From: Bacteroidota bacterium
Lineage (GTDB): Bacteria > Bacteroidota > Bacteroidia > Chitinophagales > Chitinophagaceae
DNA: 64,000 nucleotides
Assembly: GCA_020161435.1 (NCBI GenBank)
Contig: JAIUNV010000003.1
Location: forward strand, 638,567-702,566
Direction of reading: 5' to 3'
The position numbers and the translations under genes were made by a program. Of this stretch, positions 45,436 through 54,259 are shown piece by piece. Numbering within the stretch: position 1 is the first letter of the stretch; the number at the start of each line of letters is the position of its first letter. The notes under the pieces were generated by a model. It was given only the letters and a program-made list of their open reading frames with translations, had not been told where the DNA came from and searched no databases.

Positions 45436-46377
45436 TTATGCAAGGGTAGCCTGTGGTAACTGTGAACAATAAGTTGCAAATTGCTGCGCCGCATTGTCTT
45501 GCGTAAATGCTTCAAACTGTGCGGTACTCATGTTTTGTACCGGCAGGCGAAACTGTCCGCAATCCAATCCAATCAACTTCATAAATGCCTTTCCGGTAGC
45601 AATGCCACCGTACTTGCCCAGCAACCGGATCATATCAATAGATTGCTGCTGCAAGGCACGGGCTTTTTCTAAATCACCGGCTTCAAAAGCAGCAATGAGT
45701 TGCAGGTACAGCGGTGTGGCATAGTTGAAAGTGCTACCCACAGCACCTTTGGCACCCAGTGCCAATGCGGCCAGCATGTTTTCATCGCGGCCCCACAGCA
45801 TATCATATTGCCCGTTGGCAAAATGAAGACAGGAGAGGAAATCCATGAAATCTTCATGCGTGTATTTGATGCCCGCAAAATTCGGCAGGCGCCCATGAAT
45901 CGCTTTCAACAAATCATACATCGTATGCTGCACACCCGTAAGTACCGGAATGTGGTAATAATAGAAAGGCAAATCGGGCACAGCAGCAGCCACTTCTATG
46001 CAACAATCAGCGAGGGCCTGCACACTGGCCGGTTTAAAATAAAAAGGGGCGGTAAACGATACAGCATCCATGCCAGCATCACGGGCAAACAGGGCCAGCT
46101 CCTTACAATCAGTAAGGCTGGTACCACCGAGTAACGGCATTACGGTAAAGTCCGCATCGTTAGCAGCTACTTTGCCCCAGGCAGTAATTACCGCCATCTT
46201 TTCTTTGGCCGTCAGCGATACGCCTTCACCTGTGCTTCCACAAATAAAAGCCCCTTTTACACCATTGTTTTTTAACAAAGCATAGTAAGCAGGAATCATT
46301 TCTGTATGAAGACTTCCATCGGCATGCATAGGGGTAAATGGCGCTGCAATCAACCCTTCGAGGTGTGGCAAAGACAT
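45436..46377 (-). CDS. nanA: N-acetylneuraminate lyase
   Basis: 313 residues, cytoplasmic DHDPS/NAL-family barrel. Schiff-base Lys171 in FAGIKYTHED, Tyr141 in YYYHIP and the pyruvate-binding CGSTGEG (46-52) are all present. It splits sialic acid into ManNAc and pyruvate. First enzyme gene after susD; a stem-loop lies between them. Dihydrodipicolinate synthase is the other possibility, but the neighbouring sialidase, mutarotase and epimerase make lyase much more likely. Confidence 0.94.
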   Translation of the reverse strand: MSLPHLEGLIAAPFTPMHADGSLHTEMIPAYYALLKNNGVKGAFICGSTGEGVSLTAKEKMAVITAWGKVAANDADFTVMPLLGGTSLTDCKELALFARDAGMDAVSFTAPFYFKPASVQALADCCIEVAAAVPDLPFYYYHIPVLTGVQHTMYDLLKAIHGRLPNFAGIKYTHEDFMDFLSCLHFANGQYDMLWGRDENMLAALALGAKGAVGSTFNYATPLYLQLIAAFEAGDLEKARALQQQSIDMIRLLGKYGGIATGKAFMKLIGLDCGQFRLPVQNMSTAQFEAFTQDNAAQQFATYCSQLPQATLA

Positions 46378-46405
46378 AATTCAAATACTTGAGGATGAGA
46401 AAATA

Positions 46406-46429
46406 CAAGGGGCACTTGACTACCCCTTG
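46406..46429 (-). terminator. stem-loop between susD and nanA
   Basis: CAAGGGG (46406-46412) pairs with CCCCTTG (46423-46429), 10-nt loop. On the minus strand it is followed only by TATTTTC, so it is at best a weak terminator. It would leave more susCD message than enzyme message. Confidence 0.5.
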
Positions 46430-46461
46430 CTATCAAAACTACTGCTTATGAGAAACCAATA

Positions 46462-47988
46462 TTAGTATCCTGCAGTTTGCACCAGCAATGGATCGTTGTT
46501 GAGCATGGTGAGTGACAACGGCAGGAGGAATTTGGCGGCGGTAGACGCAGAGAAATACGTGGGATTTACATTGGCATACACATAGGTATCGCCTGCACGG
46601 CGCAGGGCCCACCAGCGTTTGCCTTCCGCTATAAATTCCCGCAGGTATTCTTCCAGTATCGCATTCATATTGGCCGTAACACCCGCATTGGTATGCGGTG
46701 TATAACCAGCACCGTATGCACGAAGGCGAACAGCATTGATTTCTGCAGATGGGTCTTCACCCAATTTTGCTTTTGCTTCTGCCAGCAACAACAACACATC
46801 AGCATAACGATAAATGGGGAAATCGTTGTTGTAAATCTGAGAGGTACCAGCTGTAGTACCAATGTACTTCGTGAGCATCACACCTCTTACAGCATGTGGT
46901 GGCGCTGTAGAATACATGGTTTTGAAGCTGTAGTTGATGCGCTGATCCGGAGTACCACTGGTAAGGCGGGTGAGCATGGTTTGGTTGAAACCAACCCGGT
47001 TGGCACCATTCACATACGGATAAACAGATGATACAGTAGGCGTAGGTGCTTGTGCAAATGATAAAGTGTTTGCCTGAATAGAGTTCACCAAAAAACTACC
47101 AAACATACCCATCTGCGATTGTTGCAATTCATAGTTAATCGCAAAAATAATTTCCTTGTTATTGGTCTTTTTAGTGGGGTCAAATACATCGGCATAGTTG
47201 GCCTGCAAATCCAGCGTAGCACCTTGCAAATTGCGGATTTCCTGCAAGGCTGTTTTAGCAGTAGTGAAATCGGCAGTACCGCCACCCATGTGCGTACCCG
47301 ACCATAAATACACATCACCCTTGAGTATTTGTGTAGCCACACGGCTCCAGTATACCCGCTTGCCAGTTGGAAGCGTATTGCTGCTGCCAAACAACTTCAG
47401 CGATTCTTCAATGTCAGCCTTCACCTGTGTCATTACCGTATCAACACCGGTACGACGCTTATAGGTTTCTGCAGCATTGTTGATGGCTTCTACCGGTTCT
47501 GTATTCAACGGTACATTGCCCCATGTACGTAGCATAGTGTAATACACATATGCCCGCAAGCCATACACTTCTGCCAGTATGCGGTTCTTTTCTGCCGCAG
47601 GCAAAGTGGTTTGCGGAATAATTTTGATAACGTTGTTGTAATTGTAGATGAGGTTATAAAAACCACCCCAGTTACTAAAAGGTACGTTGAGTGCACTAAT
47701 GTTGTGGCGATACAAGTTTTGCAAACCACCATCCACCGATTCTGTAAACAAACCATCTACCCAAAGGTCGGAGCGCATTTCGCCCAATTGAAAAAATGTA
47801 CCGGCATACGAACGGGTGAGGCCATATACGCCATGATACAACGTACGGGCTGCGTTAGGATCACTCAATGCCTGGTCTTTACTAATGGTATCCTGTGGCA
47901 CCACAGCATCCAGATCTTTGGTGCAGGAAGCCATGCCTGCCATCAGCAGCAGGAGGCCCGATATGAAGAGGAGTTTATTCTTTTTCAT
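46462..47988 (-). CDS. nanU: SusD/RagB-family outer-membrane lipoprotein (NanU-like)
   Basis: About 508 residues from the ATG at 47988. The lipoprotein signal peptide has the lipobox MAGMASC, followed by DLDAVVP and helical SusD repeats, with VYGLRAYVYYTMLRTWGNVPL and a conserved C-terminal end (EYLREFIAEGKRWWALRRAGD). It caps the SusC-like channel and binds the glycan at the cell surface. In T. forsythia the equivalent protein NanU binds sialic acid; the present ligand is assigned from locus content. It begins 28 bp after the SusC gene. Confidence 0.93.
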   Translation of the reverse strand: MKKNKLLFISGLLLLMAGMASCTKDLDAVVPQDTISKDQALSDPNAARTLYHGVYGLTRSYAGTFFQLGEMRSDLWVDGLFTESVDGGLQNLYRHNISALNVPFSNWGGFYNLIYNYNNVIKIIPQTTLPAAEKNRILAEVYGLRAYVYYTMLRTWGNVPLNTEPVEAINNAAETYKRRTGVDTVMTQVKADIEESLKLFGSSNTLPTGKRVYWSRVATQILKGDVYLWSGTHMGGGTADFTTAKTALQEIRNLQGATLDLQANYADVFDPTKKTNNKEIIFAINYELQQSQMGMFGSFLVNSIQANTLSFAQAPTPTVSSVYPYVNGANRVGFNQTMLTRLTSGTPDQRINYSFKTMYSTAPPHAVRGVMLTKYIGTTAGTSQIYNNDFPIYRYADVLLLLAEAKAKLGEDPSAEINAVRLRAYGAGYTPHTNAGVTANMNAILEEYLREFIAEGKRWWALRRAGDTYVYANVNPTYFSASTAAKFLLPLSLTMLNNDPLLVQTAGY

Positions 47989-48015
47989 TGCAAATAATTT
48001 AAAGTTGAAAACCAA

Positions 48016-51000
48016 TTACAGCGTTACCCGTACACCAATGGTGAGGCGCTTTGGCAGCGGAAACTTGCCCTGATCTACACCACCCACTTCGGGGAAGTTG
48101 CCACTGTAGCCAGAGAGATACAACAGGTTGCTACCGGTTACATTCACACTCAATCCTTTGATGCGGTTGGCGAGGTACTTGCTCAGCACAGAGGCAGGCA
48201 AATCATACGCCATGGTGAGTTCACGCAGCATTACATAGTCGCCTTTCTCCCACAGGTTGGCAGCAGGGTTGTTGCCGCTGGCATCTGTAGCATAGTTGCG
48301 ACCCTGGTTGGCCCAGTAGTAGCGTGGCATAGTAGCAGTGGGGTTGCTGGGCATCCATGTTTTCAACACATCGGTAGTAGAGTTTTGCGAACCCTGTACC
48401 TGATTGAGACCCCGCATAATCTGGTTGTTCAAAATCACAAATCCAAAAGCGTAATCGAAACCGGCATACAGGCGAATGCCTTTGTAAGCAGCTGCCACAT
48501 TAAAGCCACCCATGTGCTGTGGGGTAGTGCGGCCTACATATACAAACTGACGTGAGTCGATAGTATCGTTTTGATACACCTGATGCCAATCGGCATCGCC
48601 CAATTGCTTGATGCGCTTATTGGTATAAGGCAGGAAAGCATTGTACACATTGGCATCGCTGGTAATTTTTCCGGCGTCTGTATACACGCCATCCCACTTG
48701 GGTGCCCATACTTCATCAAGGCCAATGCGTTTCCCTTCTACCATACCACCTACATACATCTGTTGGCCGGGGTTTTTAGGATCCCACACAAAGAAACCAT
48801 TGGTACGGTTGCCGGGCAGTGCGTTGAATGGCAGTTTTTTGGCAAAGCTGCGCACATGGAAATAGTTGGCACCTACTTCGAGGCTGAATCCATCCGCCTT
48901 CTTCGGCTCTATCAGTCGGGCATTTACCGCTATTTCCACACCCTTGTTTTGCAACTGACCCAGGTTGGTGGTAAAGCTGCCAAAACCAGTTTGAGAAGAA
49001 ATATTCAAACCCGCCAGTTTATCAAACACATTGCGGATGAAGTAATCGAAGTTCACGGTAATCCTGTTGTTCAGGAAACCGAGGTCGGCACCAAAGTTCA
49101 GGCTGTTGGTACGTTCCCAACGCAGGTCGGAGTTGATGTAAGACGCAGCATACGTACCACCAAAACCATTGTAGGTACCCGCATTGTTGTACACCTGTGC
49201 AGTGGCAAAAAAGCCAAGCGAATTCACGTTACCGTTTACACCATAGCTCACCCTTGGCTTTACGCTGCTCAGGATTTTGGCTATGCCACTGGCTGCATAA
49301 AAATCTTCGTTGTGCAGGTTCCAGCCCACAGATACACCGGGGAAAGTACCATAGTAGTTGCCTTTTTTCAAGCGGCTGCTACCATCTACCCGTACAATAC
49401 CGGTTACCAGATAGCGGTTGCGGTACGTATAGTTTACCCGGCCAATGGCTGACGTAATTTTTTCCCACTGGTTAAAGTTGGAAGAAGCACCTGCAGGGTT
49501 TACAATGGTGGTACCCTGTACGTTGGGCGGTGTAGCAGCGGTGAGCCAGGGTATAAGATCGGTGGGTGCACCTTGTGCAAAACCAGAGCTTACATAGTTT
49601 CTGTACTCATAAAATTCCGTACCAGCCAGTGCTGTAATGGTATGTCCTTTAAAATTCTTGTTGAACTGCAGGAAGGCATTCGTCGTATACTGAATAGCCT
49701 TGTTGTTGTTGAAGCTGGCAGCACGGTTCGTATTCATGGCACCGCCATTACCCTGCTGGTAAGCCTTTGTAAAGAAATCGTTGGTCGTAAACTGGTAGTA
49801 ACCAGAACCACTGGCCAATACTTTCAGGTAAGGCAAAATGGTATACTCCAGGTTGATGCCGCCCAGAAAACGCTGCTGGCTCGTTCTGTTCACTGTGAGG
49901 TTGCTCCAGTACATGGGGTTACCCAGTGTTACATCATTCGGTCCGGGCAATATAGCACCGGAAGTATCATTTGTATACCGAACAGTAGGCGCCACACCTA
50001 CAAAGCGCTGCAGCAAACCACCCGCTGCACCACCTTCAGGATCTACACCACCAAACTGACCGTAAGGCAATGCCTGCTCTACATTGTAAGCACCAATGTT
50101 AGTGGTAATCTTCAGGTTTTTGCCCACATTGAGGCCACCGTTAAAGTTCATGTTCATGCGCTTCAACCAAGAGCCGATAATCATACCATTATCCCGAACG
50201 GTACCCAGCGACAATGCATAAGAGCCCTGATCGTTGGCACCCGAAAAATTGATATTGTGTTCGTTGGTATTTACCTGTTGTAAAATCATGGCTTCGCGGT
50301 CTCTGGCACTCAGGTCGGTGTACAGAATGCTATCCATTTGATTCACATTAAACGGATTGGGATCTACCAGCAGTTTCCAACCGGGCTTGCTCAGCAGGCC
50401 GCGGTTCTGATCGTTCAGCAACTGCGTGGTGTACAATCCTTCCGGCGAACGCCAGCCATTGTTTACGGCCCAACCCCAGGCACCTACCAGTTGGCCACGG
50501 TCGGTATTCATGGCATTTGTATTGTTGTCCAATGAGTCGCCACGAAACCGCGACTGCAAACCAAAACGGTTCATGCGGATATAATCGGCCGCACTCAGGT
50601 ATTCTGATGGGTTGCGGCGGATATAGTTGGCGGTATGGCTGTAAGAATAGGTCACCTGTGCTTTTCCCTTACGACCTTTTTTGGTGGTTACCAATACCAC
50701 ACCGTTGGCAGCACGGGCTCCATAAATGGCTGTGGTTGCCGCATCTTTCAACAGGTCGATGCTGGCCACATCATTGATGTCCAAACCATACAGCGAAGGC
50801 ACAATCACCCCATCCAAAATAAACAGGGGCGTACCACCACCGCCAAACTCGGTACCACCGCGAAACGAAATCGACGGCGTAGTACCCGGCTGGCCGGTAC
50901 GCTGCTGCACCCGCAGGCCGGGAGCATTGCCCTGAAGCACAGTAGCCACGTTGGTGCTGGGGCTGTGTTCAAATGTTTTGGGATTTACCGAAGCCACAGC

Positions 51001-51363
51001 GCCGGTTACCTCTTTGCGCTTTTGCGTACCATAACCGGTTACCACCACTTCATCCAGCTGGCTGATACTTGCTTTCAACGTAACATTTACGACGGCTGCT
51101 GTACCTACCCGCACTTCAGTTGTGTTGAAGCCCGTCATTGAAAAAACCAGCACTTCACCCTGCGTTGCCTCAATGCTAAAATCGCCGGAGGCATTCGACT
51201 GAGTGCCGGTTGTTTTTCCCTTAATGGTTACGGAAACGCCTGCAAGAGGCTTTGCATCATCATCCAAAATTCTTCCCGAAATCTTCCCGGTCTGTGCAAA
51301 GGAGGCCATTGCCAGCAGGGTGAAGACTGCAAGAAAACATTGTTTTAAAAACGTCAATTTCAT
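48016..51363 (-). CDS. nanO: SusC/RagA-family TonB-dependent outer-membrane transporter (NanO-like)
   Basis: About 1115 residues from the ATG at 51363. Signal peptide (about 1-24), carboxypeptidase-regulatory-like domain (GKISGRILDDDAKPLAGVSV), a DEVVVTGYGTQKRKEVTGAV motif at the plug start, plug domain, and a beta-barrel to the C-terminus. It imports the bound oligosaccharide or sialic acid with TonB energy. First gene of the fourteen-gene run. Its promoter and an operator-like palindrome lie directly upstream. The upstream extension to 51399 runs through that operator and is rejected. Confidence 0.95.
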   Translation of the reverse strand: MKLTFLKQCFLAVFTLLAMASFAQTGKISGRILDDDAKPLAGVSVTIKGKTTGTQSNASGDFSIEATQGEVLVFSMTGFNTTEVRVGTAAVVNVTLKASISQLDEVVVTGYGTQKRKEVTGAVASVNPKTFEHSPSTNVATVLQGNAPGLRVQQRTGQPGTTPSISFRGGTEFGGGGTPLFILDGVIVPSLYGLDINDVASIDLLKDAATTAIYGARAANGVVLVTTKKGRKGKAQVTYSYSHTANYIRRNPSEYLSAADYIRMNRFGLQSRFRGDSLDNNTNAMNTDRGQLVGAWGWAVNNGWRSPEGLYTTQLLNDQNRGLLSKPGWKLLVDPNPFNVNQMDSILYTDLSARDREAMILQQVNTNEHNINFSGANDQGSYALSLGTVRDNGMIIGSWLKRMNMNFNGGLNVGKNLKITTNIGAYNVEQALPYGQFGGVDPEGGAAGGLLQRFVGVAPTVRYTNDTSGAILPGPNDVTLGNPMYWSNLTVNRTSQQRFLGGINLEYTILPYLKVLASGSGYYQFTTNDFFTKAYQQGNGGAMNTNRAASFNNNKAIQYTTNAFLQFNKNFKGHTITALAGTEFYEYRNYVSSGFAQGAPTDLIPWLTAATPPNVQGTTIVNPAGASSNFNQWEKITSAIGRVNYTYRNRYLVTGIVRVDGSSRLKKGNYYGTFPGVSVGWNLHNEDFYAASGIAKILSSVKPRVSYGVNGNVNSLGFFATAQVYNNAGTYNGFGGTYAASYINSDLRWERTNSLNFGADLGFLNNRITVNFDYFIRNVFDKLAGLNISSQTGFGSFTTNLGQLQNKGVEIAVNARLIEPKKADGFSLEVGANYFHVRSFAKKLPFNALPGNRTNGFFVWDPKNPGQQMYVGGMVEGKRIGLDEVWAPKWDGVYTDAGKITSDANVYNAFLPYTNKRIKQLGDADWHQVYQNDTIDSRQFVYVGRTTPQHMGGFNVAAAYKGIRLYAGFDYAFGFVILNNQIMRGLNQVQGSQNSTTDVLKTWMPSNPTATMPRYYWANQGRNYATDASGNNPAANLWEKGDYVMLRELTMAYDLPASVLSKYLANRIKGLSVNVTGSNLLYLSGYSGNFPEVGGVDQGKFPLPKRLTIGVRVTL

Positions 51364-51384
51364 GACAAGCAGTTTTTGTTTTTG

Positions 51385-51403
51385 TATTATGTATGACATA
51401 ATA
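51385..51403. promoter_or_regulatory. operator-like palindrome at the susC start site
   Basis: TATTATGT-ATG-ACATAATA is a perfect 8-bp inverted repeat with a 3-bp spacer. It lies just downstream of the susC -7 element (overlapping it by two bases), 22 bp before the start codon. It is the likely site of the divergently encoded FadR/GntR regulator, where binding would block transcription start. Confidence 0.65.
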
Positions 51404-51435
51404 AAGGTAACAAAATTTTATTCTGATTTTCAAAA
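51402..51435 (-). promoter_or_regulatory. promoter of the susC operon
   Basis: On the minus strand TTTTG (51431-51435), 21 bp, then TACCTTTA (51402-51409), which matches 7 of 8 positions of TAnnTTTG. The expected start falls inside the palindrome at 51385-51403. Confidence 0.55.
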
Positions 51436-51508
51436 TAAATCTTTTTAGGAACCTAACTCACTATAAATCAATGAATAATTACTCTGTATAGCAAAAAAGC
51501 ATTTTCCC

Positions 51509-51516
51509 TACCTTTG
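51509..51516 (+). promoter_or_regulatory. -7 element of the GntR regulator gene
   Basis: TACCTTTG is a perfect TAnnTTTG, 18 bp before the ATG at 51535. The leader would be only about 12 nt. This rules out the TTG at 51514 as a start. Confidence 0.55.
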
Positions 51517-51522
51517 AATGAA

Positions 51523-51535
51523 GTAATACATAATA
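51523..51535. promoter_or_regulatory. second site related to the operator
   Basis: GTAATACATAATA; its reverse complement TATTATGTATTAC differs at one of 13 positions from the left part of the palindrome at 51385. It overlaps the regulator's own start codon and expected transcript start, which would allow autoregulation. Confidence 0.5.
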
Positions 51536-52245
51536 TGGCCATTGAACCTATAGACACTGCTTTTACCTCCATCGAAAACAGCTCGCTGGTGGATAGGGTA
51601 GAAGCCAGCCTGGTAGCGCTGCTGCAGCAGCAAAAGCTGAAAGTAGGCGACAGCATTCCCAAGGAAATGGAGCTGGCCGAAAAACTAGGTGTAAGTCGTA
51701 CTGTTGTGAGGGAAGCCCTGCTACGACTGCGGCTAATGGGTTTGATAGAATCGAAAAAGAAGAAGGGTGCCGTTATTACCAGCCCCGACCTGTTTGGCAA
51801 CCTCAGCAAAAGCATGAACCCGCACATCCTGAGTCCGGAAACCCTGCGGGAAATTTTCGAAATCCGCCTGGTGCTCGAAATCGGGATGGCCGACTTCCTG
51901 TTTCACCGCATTACCAAAGAAGACATTGCCGAACTGCGCCACATAGTAGCCAGCGAACCACCGGTTACGCAATACCACTTGTTCAATGTGCAGCACGAAA
52001 TTGCCTTTCACGGTAAACTGTACGACATTACAGGCAACGAAACCCTGCACAAGTTTCAAAACATGCTGCTACCGGTGTTCGATTACGTACACCACAGCGG
52101 CCTGCTCAAAAAGCAGCCCCTGCTCAAAGTGTTTGTATCGCACAAAGAGCTGGTCGACATCCTCGAAAACGGTACCCCGGAAGAATTTCGCAACGGCATG
52201 CGCAACCATTTGGAAAACCATTTTGCCCGCTTGTTTGAAGCATAA
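51535..52245 (+). CDS. FadR-subfamily GntR transcription regulator of the sialoglycan locus
   Basis: About 236 residues from the ATG at 51535. Winged-helix GntR domain (about 15-80): SIPKEMELAEKLGVSRTVVREALLRLRLMGLIESKKKKGAVI. The C-terminal all-helical FCD ligand-binding domain (about 95-230) has EIRLVLEIGMADF and FHGKLYDITGN metal/ligand positions. NanR of E. coli belongs to the same subfamily, and this one is divergent from the sialic acid locus, so sialic acid or ManNAc-derived sugar is the likely effector. Two operator-like sites lie in the shared upstream region. Confidence 0.9.
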   Translation: MAIEPIDTAFTSIENSSLVDRVEASLVALLQQQKLKVGDSIPKEMELAEKLGVSRTVVREALLRLRLMGLIESKKKKGAVITSPDLFGNLSKSMNPHILSPETLREIFEIRLVLEIGMADFLFHRITKEDIAELRHIVASEPPVTQYHLFNVQHEIAFHGKLYDITGNETLHKFQNMLLPVFDYVHHSGLLKKQPLLKVFVSHKELVDILENGTPEEFRNGMRNHLENHFARLFEA

Positions 52246-52595
52246 AAAATCCTTTCGCCAACAAGCTTTACACAGCCGCCATAAAGATGACGCCACAGCG
52301 GCGGTCAACTGCACCGAACCCCCTACTTTTACGGCACTGATGAGAACAGTAAAACCCCTGATCTGAGAATGTGCTGCGAACGACCTGAGGTAACATGGTT
52401 TGGGGGCTCTTGATTCCTAAAATTGTTATACGCATACAGGTTGTTTGTGGTGGATTTCTTACCGCAGGCAGCCTTATTTTTTGCGGTACTTTTCAGGCCT
52501 GTTCTAATACCACTTACTGCAGCCCATGGATGCTTTTTTTTAAAAGCCGAATGTGACTGAGATGGCGAAGCTTTGAACAAAATTGATGGATAGCA
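52246..52595. other. untranslated leader/intergenic region before the capsule cluster
   Basis: 350 bp without a supported gene. CCGCC and GGCGG near 52274-52302 can pair. Near-matches to the -7 element occur (TACTTTTA close to 52325, and a T-run before GCGG near 52475), but none is complete with a -33. UpxY-type antiterminators act on such leaders in Bacteroides capsule operons, so this may be the target region. No inverted repeats of an invertible promoter are seen. Confidence 0.4.
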
Positions 52596-53111
52596 TTGTC
52601 TGCTACACTACCCATATCACCCGAAGCCAGCTGGCTGGCCGTGTACACCAAGCCCCGCTGGGAAAAAAAAGTGCATGCCCGCCTGCAGGCCAAAGGCATT
52701 GTAAGCTATTGCCCCCTCAATGTGGTACACCGCCAATGGAGCGACCGCATCAAAAAAGTAGAAGAGCCTCTCTTTAAATCTTATGTATTTGTGCAGGTGC
52801 TGCCGCCGGCACAATCCGAGGTTCGCCTCACCGAAGGCGTCATCAATTTTGTGTACTGGAATGGAAAGCCCGCCGTTATTCCGCCGCATGAAATAGACAC
52901 CATCCGTCGTTTTTTAAACGAATACGACAATGTAGAAGCCCTGCCAGTATTGGCACCCGGCCAGCGGGTACAAATTCAATCGGGCCTCATGATGGGTGCC
53001 ACTGCCGTAGTAGAAAAAATTGACAACCGCTGGGTAGGAGTGAGCATCGAGAGTATTGGCTACCGCCTGCGGGCCAAAATAGACAGCCGCAGGCTGCAAC
53101 GCATTCCTTAA
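52596..53111 (+). CDS. UpxY/NusG-family transcription antiterminator
   Basis: 171 residues. NusG N-terminal domain (SWLAVYTKPRWEKKVHARLQAKGIVSYCPLN..., FKSYVFVQV), then a KOW-like C-terminal part (APGQRVQIQSGLMMGATAVVEKI). In Bacteroides, UpxY proteins let RNA polymerase read through the leader of their own capsule operon, and this gene heads the export cluster. The start is TTG at 52596: an in-frame TAG at 52591 blocks anything upstream and no in-frame ATG follows within the domain. It lies 39 bp before the Wza gene. Confidence 0.88.
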   Translation: MSATLPISPEASWLAVYTKPRWEKKVHARLQAKGIVSYCPLNVVHRQWSDRIKKVEEPLFKSYVFVQVLPPAQSEVRLTEGVINFVYWNGKPAVIPPHEIDTIRRFLNEYDNVEALPVLAPGQRVQIQSGLMMGATAVVEKIDNRWVGVSIESIGYRLRAKIDSRRLQRIP

Positions 53112-53150
53112 CTTTCTGCTGTGGCAATGCCACTGCACAATCTGCATTTT

Positions 53151-53981
53151 ATGAGCAACCGGTTGATAACAACGATATGCCGCCAACGCAGCACCGTATT
53201 CCTCTTGTTTTTGACGCTGGCCATGGCTGCCTGCAGGCCCTCTAAAGAAGCCGTGGTGGACTACCGCTTCTTCGAAAAAAACATCGACTCGCTGAACAAG
53301 GTCGTGCTCAACCTCAAAGAGCCGGTCATTCAAAAAAACGACCAGCTCGTCATCAATGTGAGCAGTGCTTCTCTCGATCAAACACAAACGCAGGTATTCA
53401 ACCTGCTGGGTGGTAGTACTGGTGGCGGCGGAGCCTCTCAGGCCGGTGCCATTGGGTACCTCGTAGATTATGATGGCAACATCACCCTGCCAGTGATTGG
53501 AAAAGTACAGGCGGCCGGCCTCACCAAATCGCAACTCATCCAACAGCTGGAGCAAAAGCTCTCGCCGTATGTAAAAGATCCTGTGCTCAACATCCGTTTC
53601 ATCAACTTTCGGGTAATGATGATGGGTGAAGTGGGCGGACAGGGCTGGCTCAGTTTCCCCAACGAACGGGCCACCATTGTAGATGCCATTGGTCAGGCAG
53701 GCATTACAGAGCAAGGCATGCGTACCAATATCCTGCTCATTCGCCAGCAGCCCAACGGACAGGTAGAAACCCACCGCATCGACCTCAACGATGCCCTCAT
53801 CTTTCAATCGCCCTACTACCAGCTGCAGCAAAACGATATCCTCTACGTATTGCCCAACGACAGCAAGCTCATTCAATACCAACGGAGCAACTCACCCTTC
53901 TTTCGCGACCTGCCGGTTTACCTCGGTTTGGTTACCTCCATCATGGCCTTCGGCACACTGATTATTAGTTTAACGAGGTAG
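53151..53981 (+). CDS. wza: Wza-like polysaccharide export lipoprotein
   Basis: About 276 residues from the ATG at 53151. Lipobox LAMAAC at about residue 25. Poly_export domain (GAIGYLVDYDGNITLPVIGKVQAAGLTKSQL), then SLBB-type domains (FRVMMMGEVGGQGWLSFPNERATIVDAIGQAG). The C-terminal hydrophobic helix (YLGLVTSIMAFGTLIISL) would cross the outer membrane, as in Wza. It forms the export channel with the Wzc protein encoded next. Confidence 0.92.
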   Translation: MSNRLITTICRQRSTVFLLFLTLAMAACRPSKEAVVDYRFFEKNIDSLNKVVLNLKEPVIQKNDQLVINVSSASLDQTQTQVFNLLGGSTGGGGASQAGAIGYLVDYDGNITLPVIGKVQAAGLTKSQLIQQLEQKLSPYVKDPVLNIRFINFRVMMMGEVGGQGWLSFPNERATIVDAIGQAGITEQGMRTNILLIRQQPNGQVETHRIDLNDALIFQSPYYQLQQNDILYVLPNDSKLIQYQRSNSPFFRDLPVYLGLVTSIMAFGTLIISLTR

Positions 53982-53992
53982 GGTTTGGATGT

Positions 53993-54019
53993 ATGAGTTG
54001 ACGAGTTGATAAGTTGATA
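53993..54019. repeat. left inverted-repeat arm of decayed S23 cassette
   Basis: GAGTTGA-type short tandem units. GTTGACGAGTTG (53997-54008) is an exact reverse complement of 54209-54220. Confidence 0.7.
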
Positions 54020-54042
54020 ATACAGTCACATTACTCAGCTTC

Positions 54043-54167
54043 ATGCCATATCACTCATTTGAAGAATTAAAATTTTGGCTGGAAGCCAAACAATTGAAAA
54101 ACTATTAAGTGGCTACATCTCTTGGTTGGAAAAACAAACAAAGCAGGATGGAAACAAAAATGCCTGA
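54043..54167 (+). pseudogene. decayed four-helix-bundle (S23-type) gene
   Basis: An ATG at 54043 opens MPYHSFEELKFWLEAKQLKNY and then a stop. In another frame, 54105-54167 encodes LSGYISWLEKQTKQDGNKNA and a stop. The first piece is like the start of four-helix-bundle/23S rRNA intervening-sequence proteins and the second like their end. The middle of about 80 residues is missing. It lies between the 12-bp inverted repeats at 53997 and 54209, in the wza-wzc gap. Confidence 0.6.
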
Positions 54168-54207
54168 CAGCTCCATATTTATAAATGGCTCTCATTTTGT
54201 TGATGTC

Positions 54208-54244
54208 GCAACTCGTCAACGCATCAACCCGTTAACCCGTTAAT
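54208..54244. repeat. right inverted-repeat arm of decayed S23 cassette
   Basis: CAACTCGTCAAC (54209-54220) followed by related units (GCATCAACCCGTTAACCCGTTAA). The Wzc start codon is 16 bp further on. Confidence 0.7.
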
Positions 54245-54259
54245 CTTCCCAACTAATTC

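Noticed and set aside
51514..51534. TTG start for the GntR regulator
   Set aside because: It overlaps the -7 element TACCTTTG at 51509-51516, so it would not be in the transcript; ATG 51535 is preferred.
52914..53882. 322-codon minus-strand frame opposite upxY and wza
   Set aside because: Antisense shadow; both plus-strand genes have clear family motifs.
53997..54220. Invertible promoter of the Bacteroides capsule type
   Set aside because: The 12-bp inverted repeats lie inside the operon between wza and wzc, there is no TAnnTTTG element in the segment and no recombinase gene in the window; the S23 remnant between the arms explains it better.
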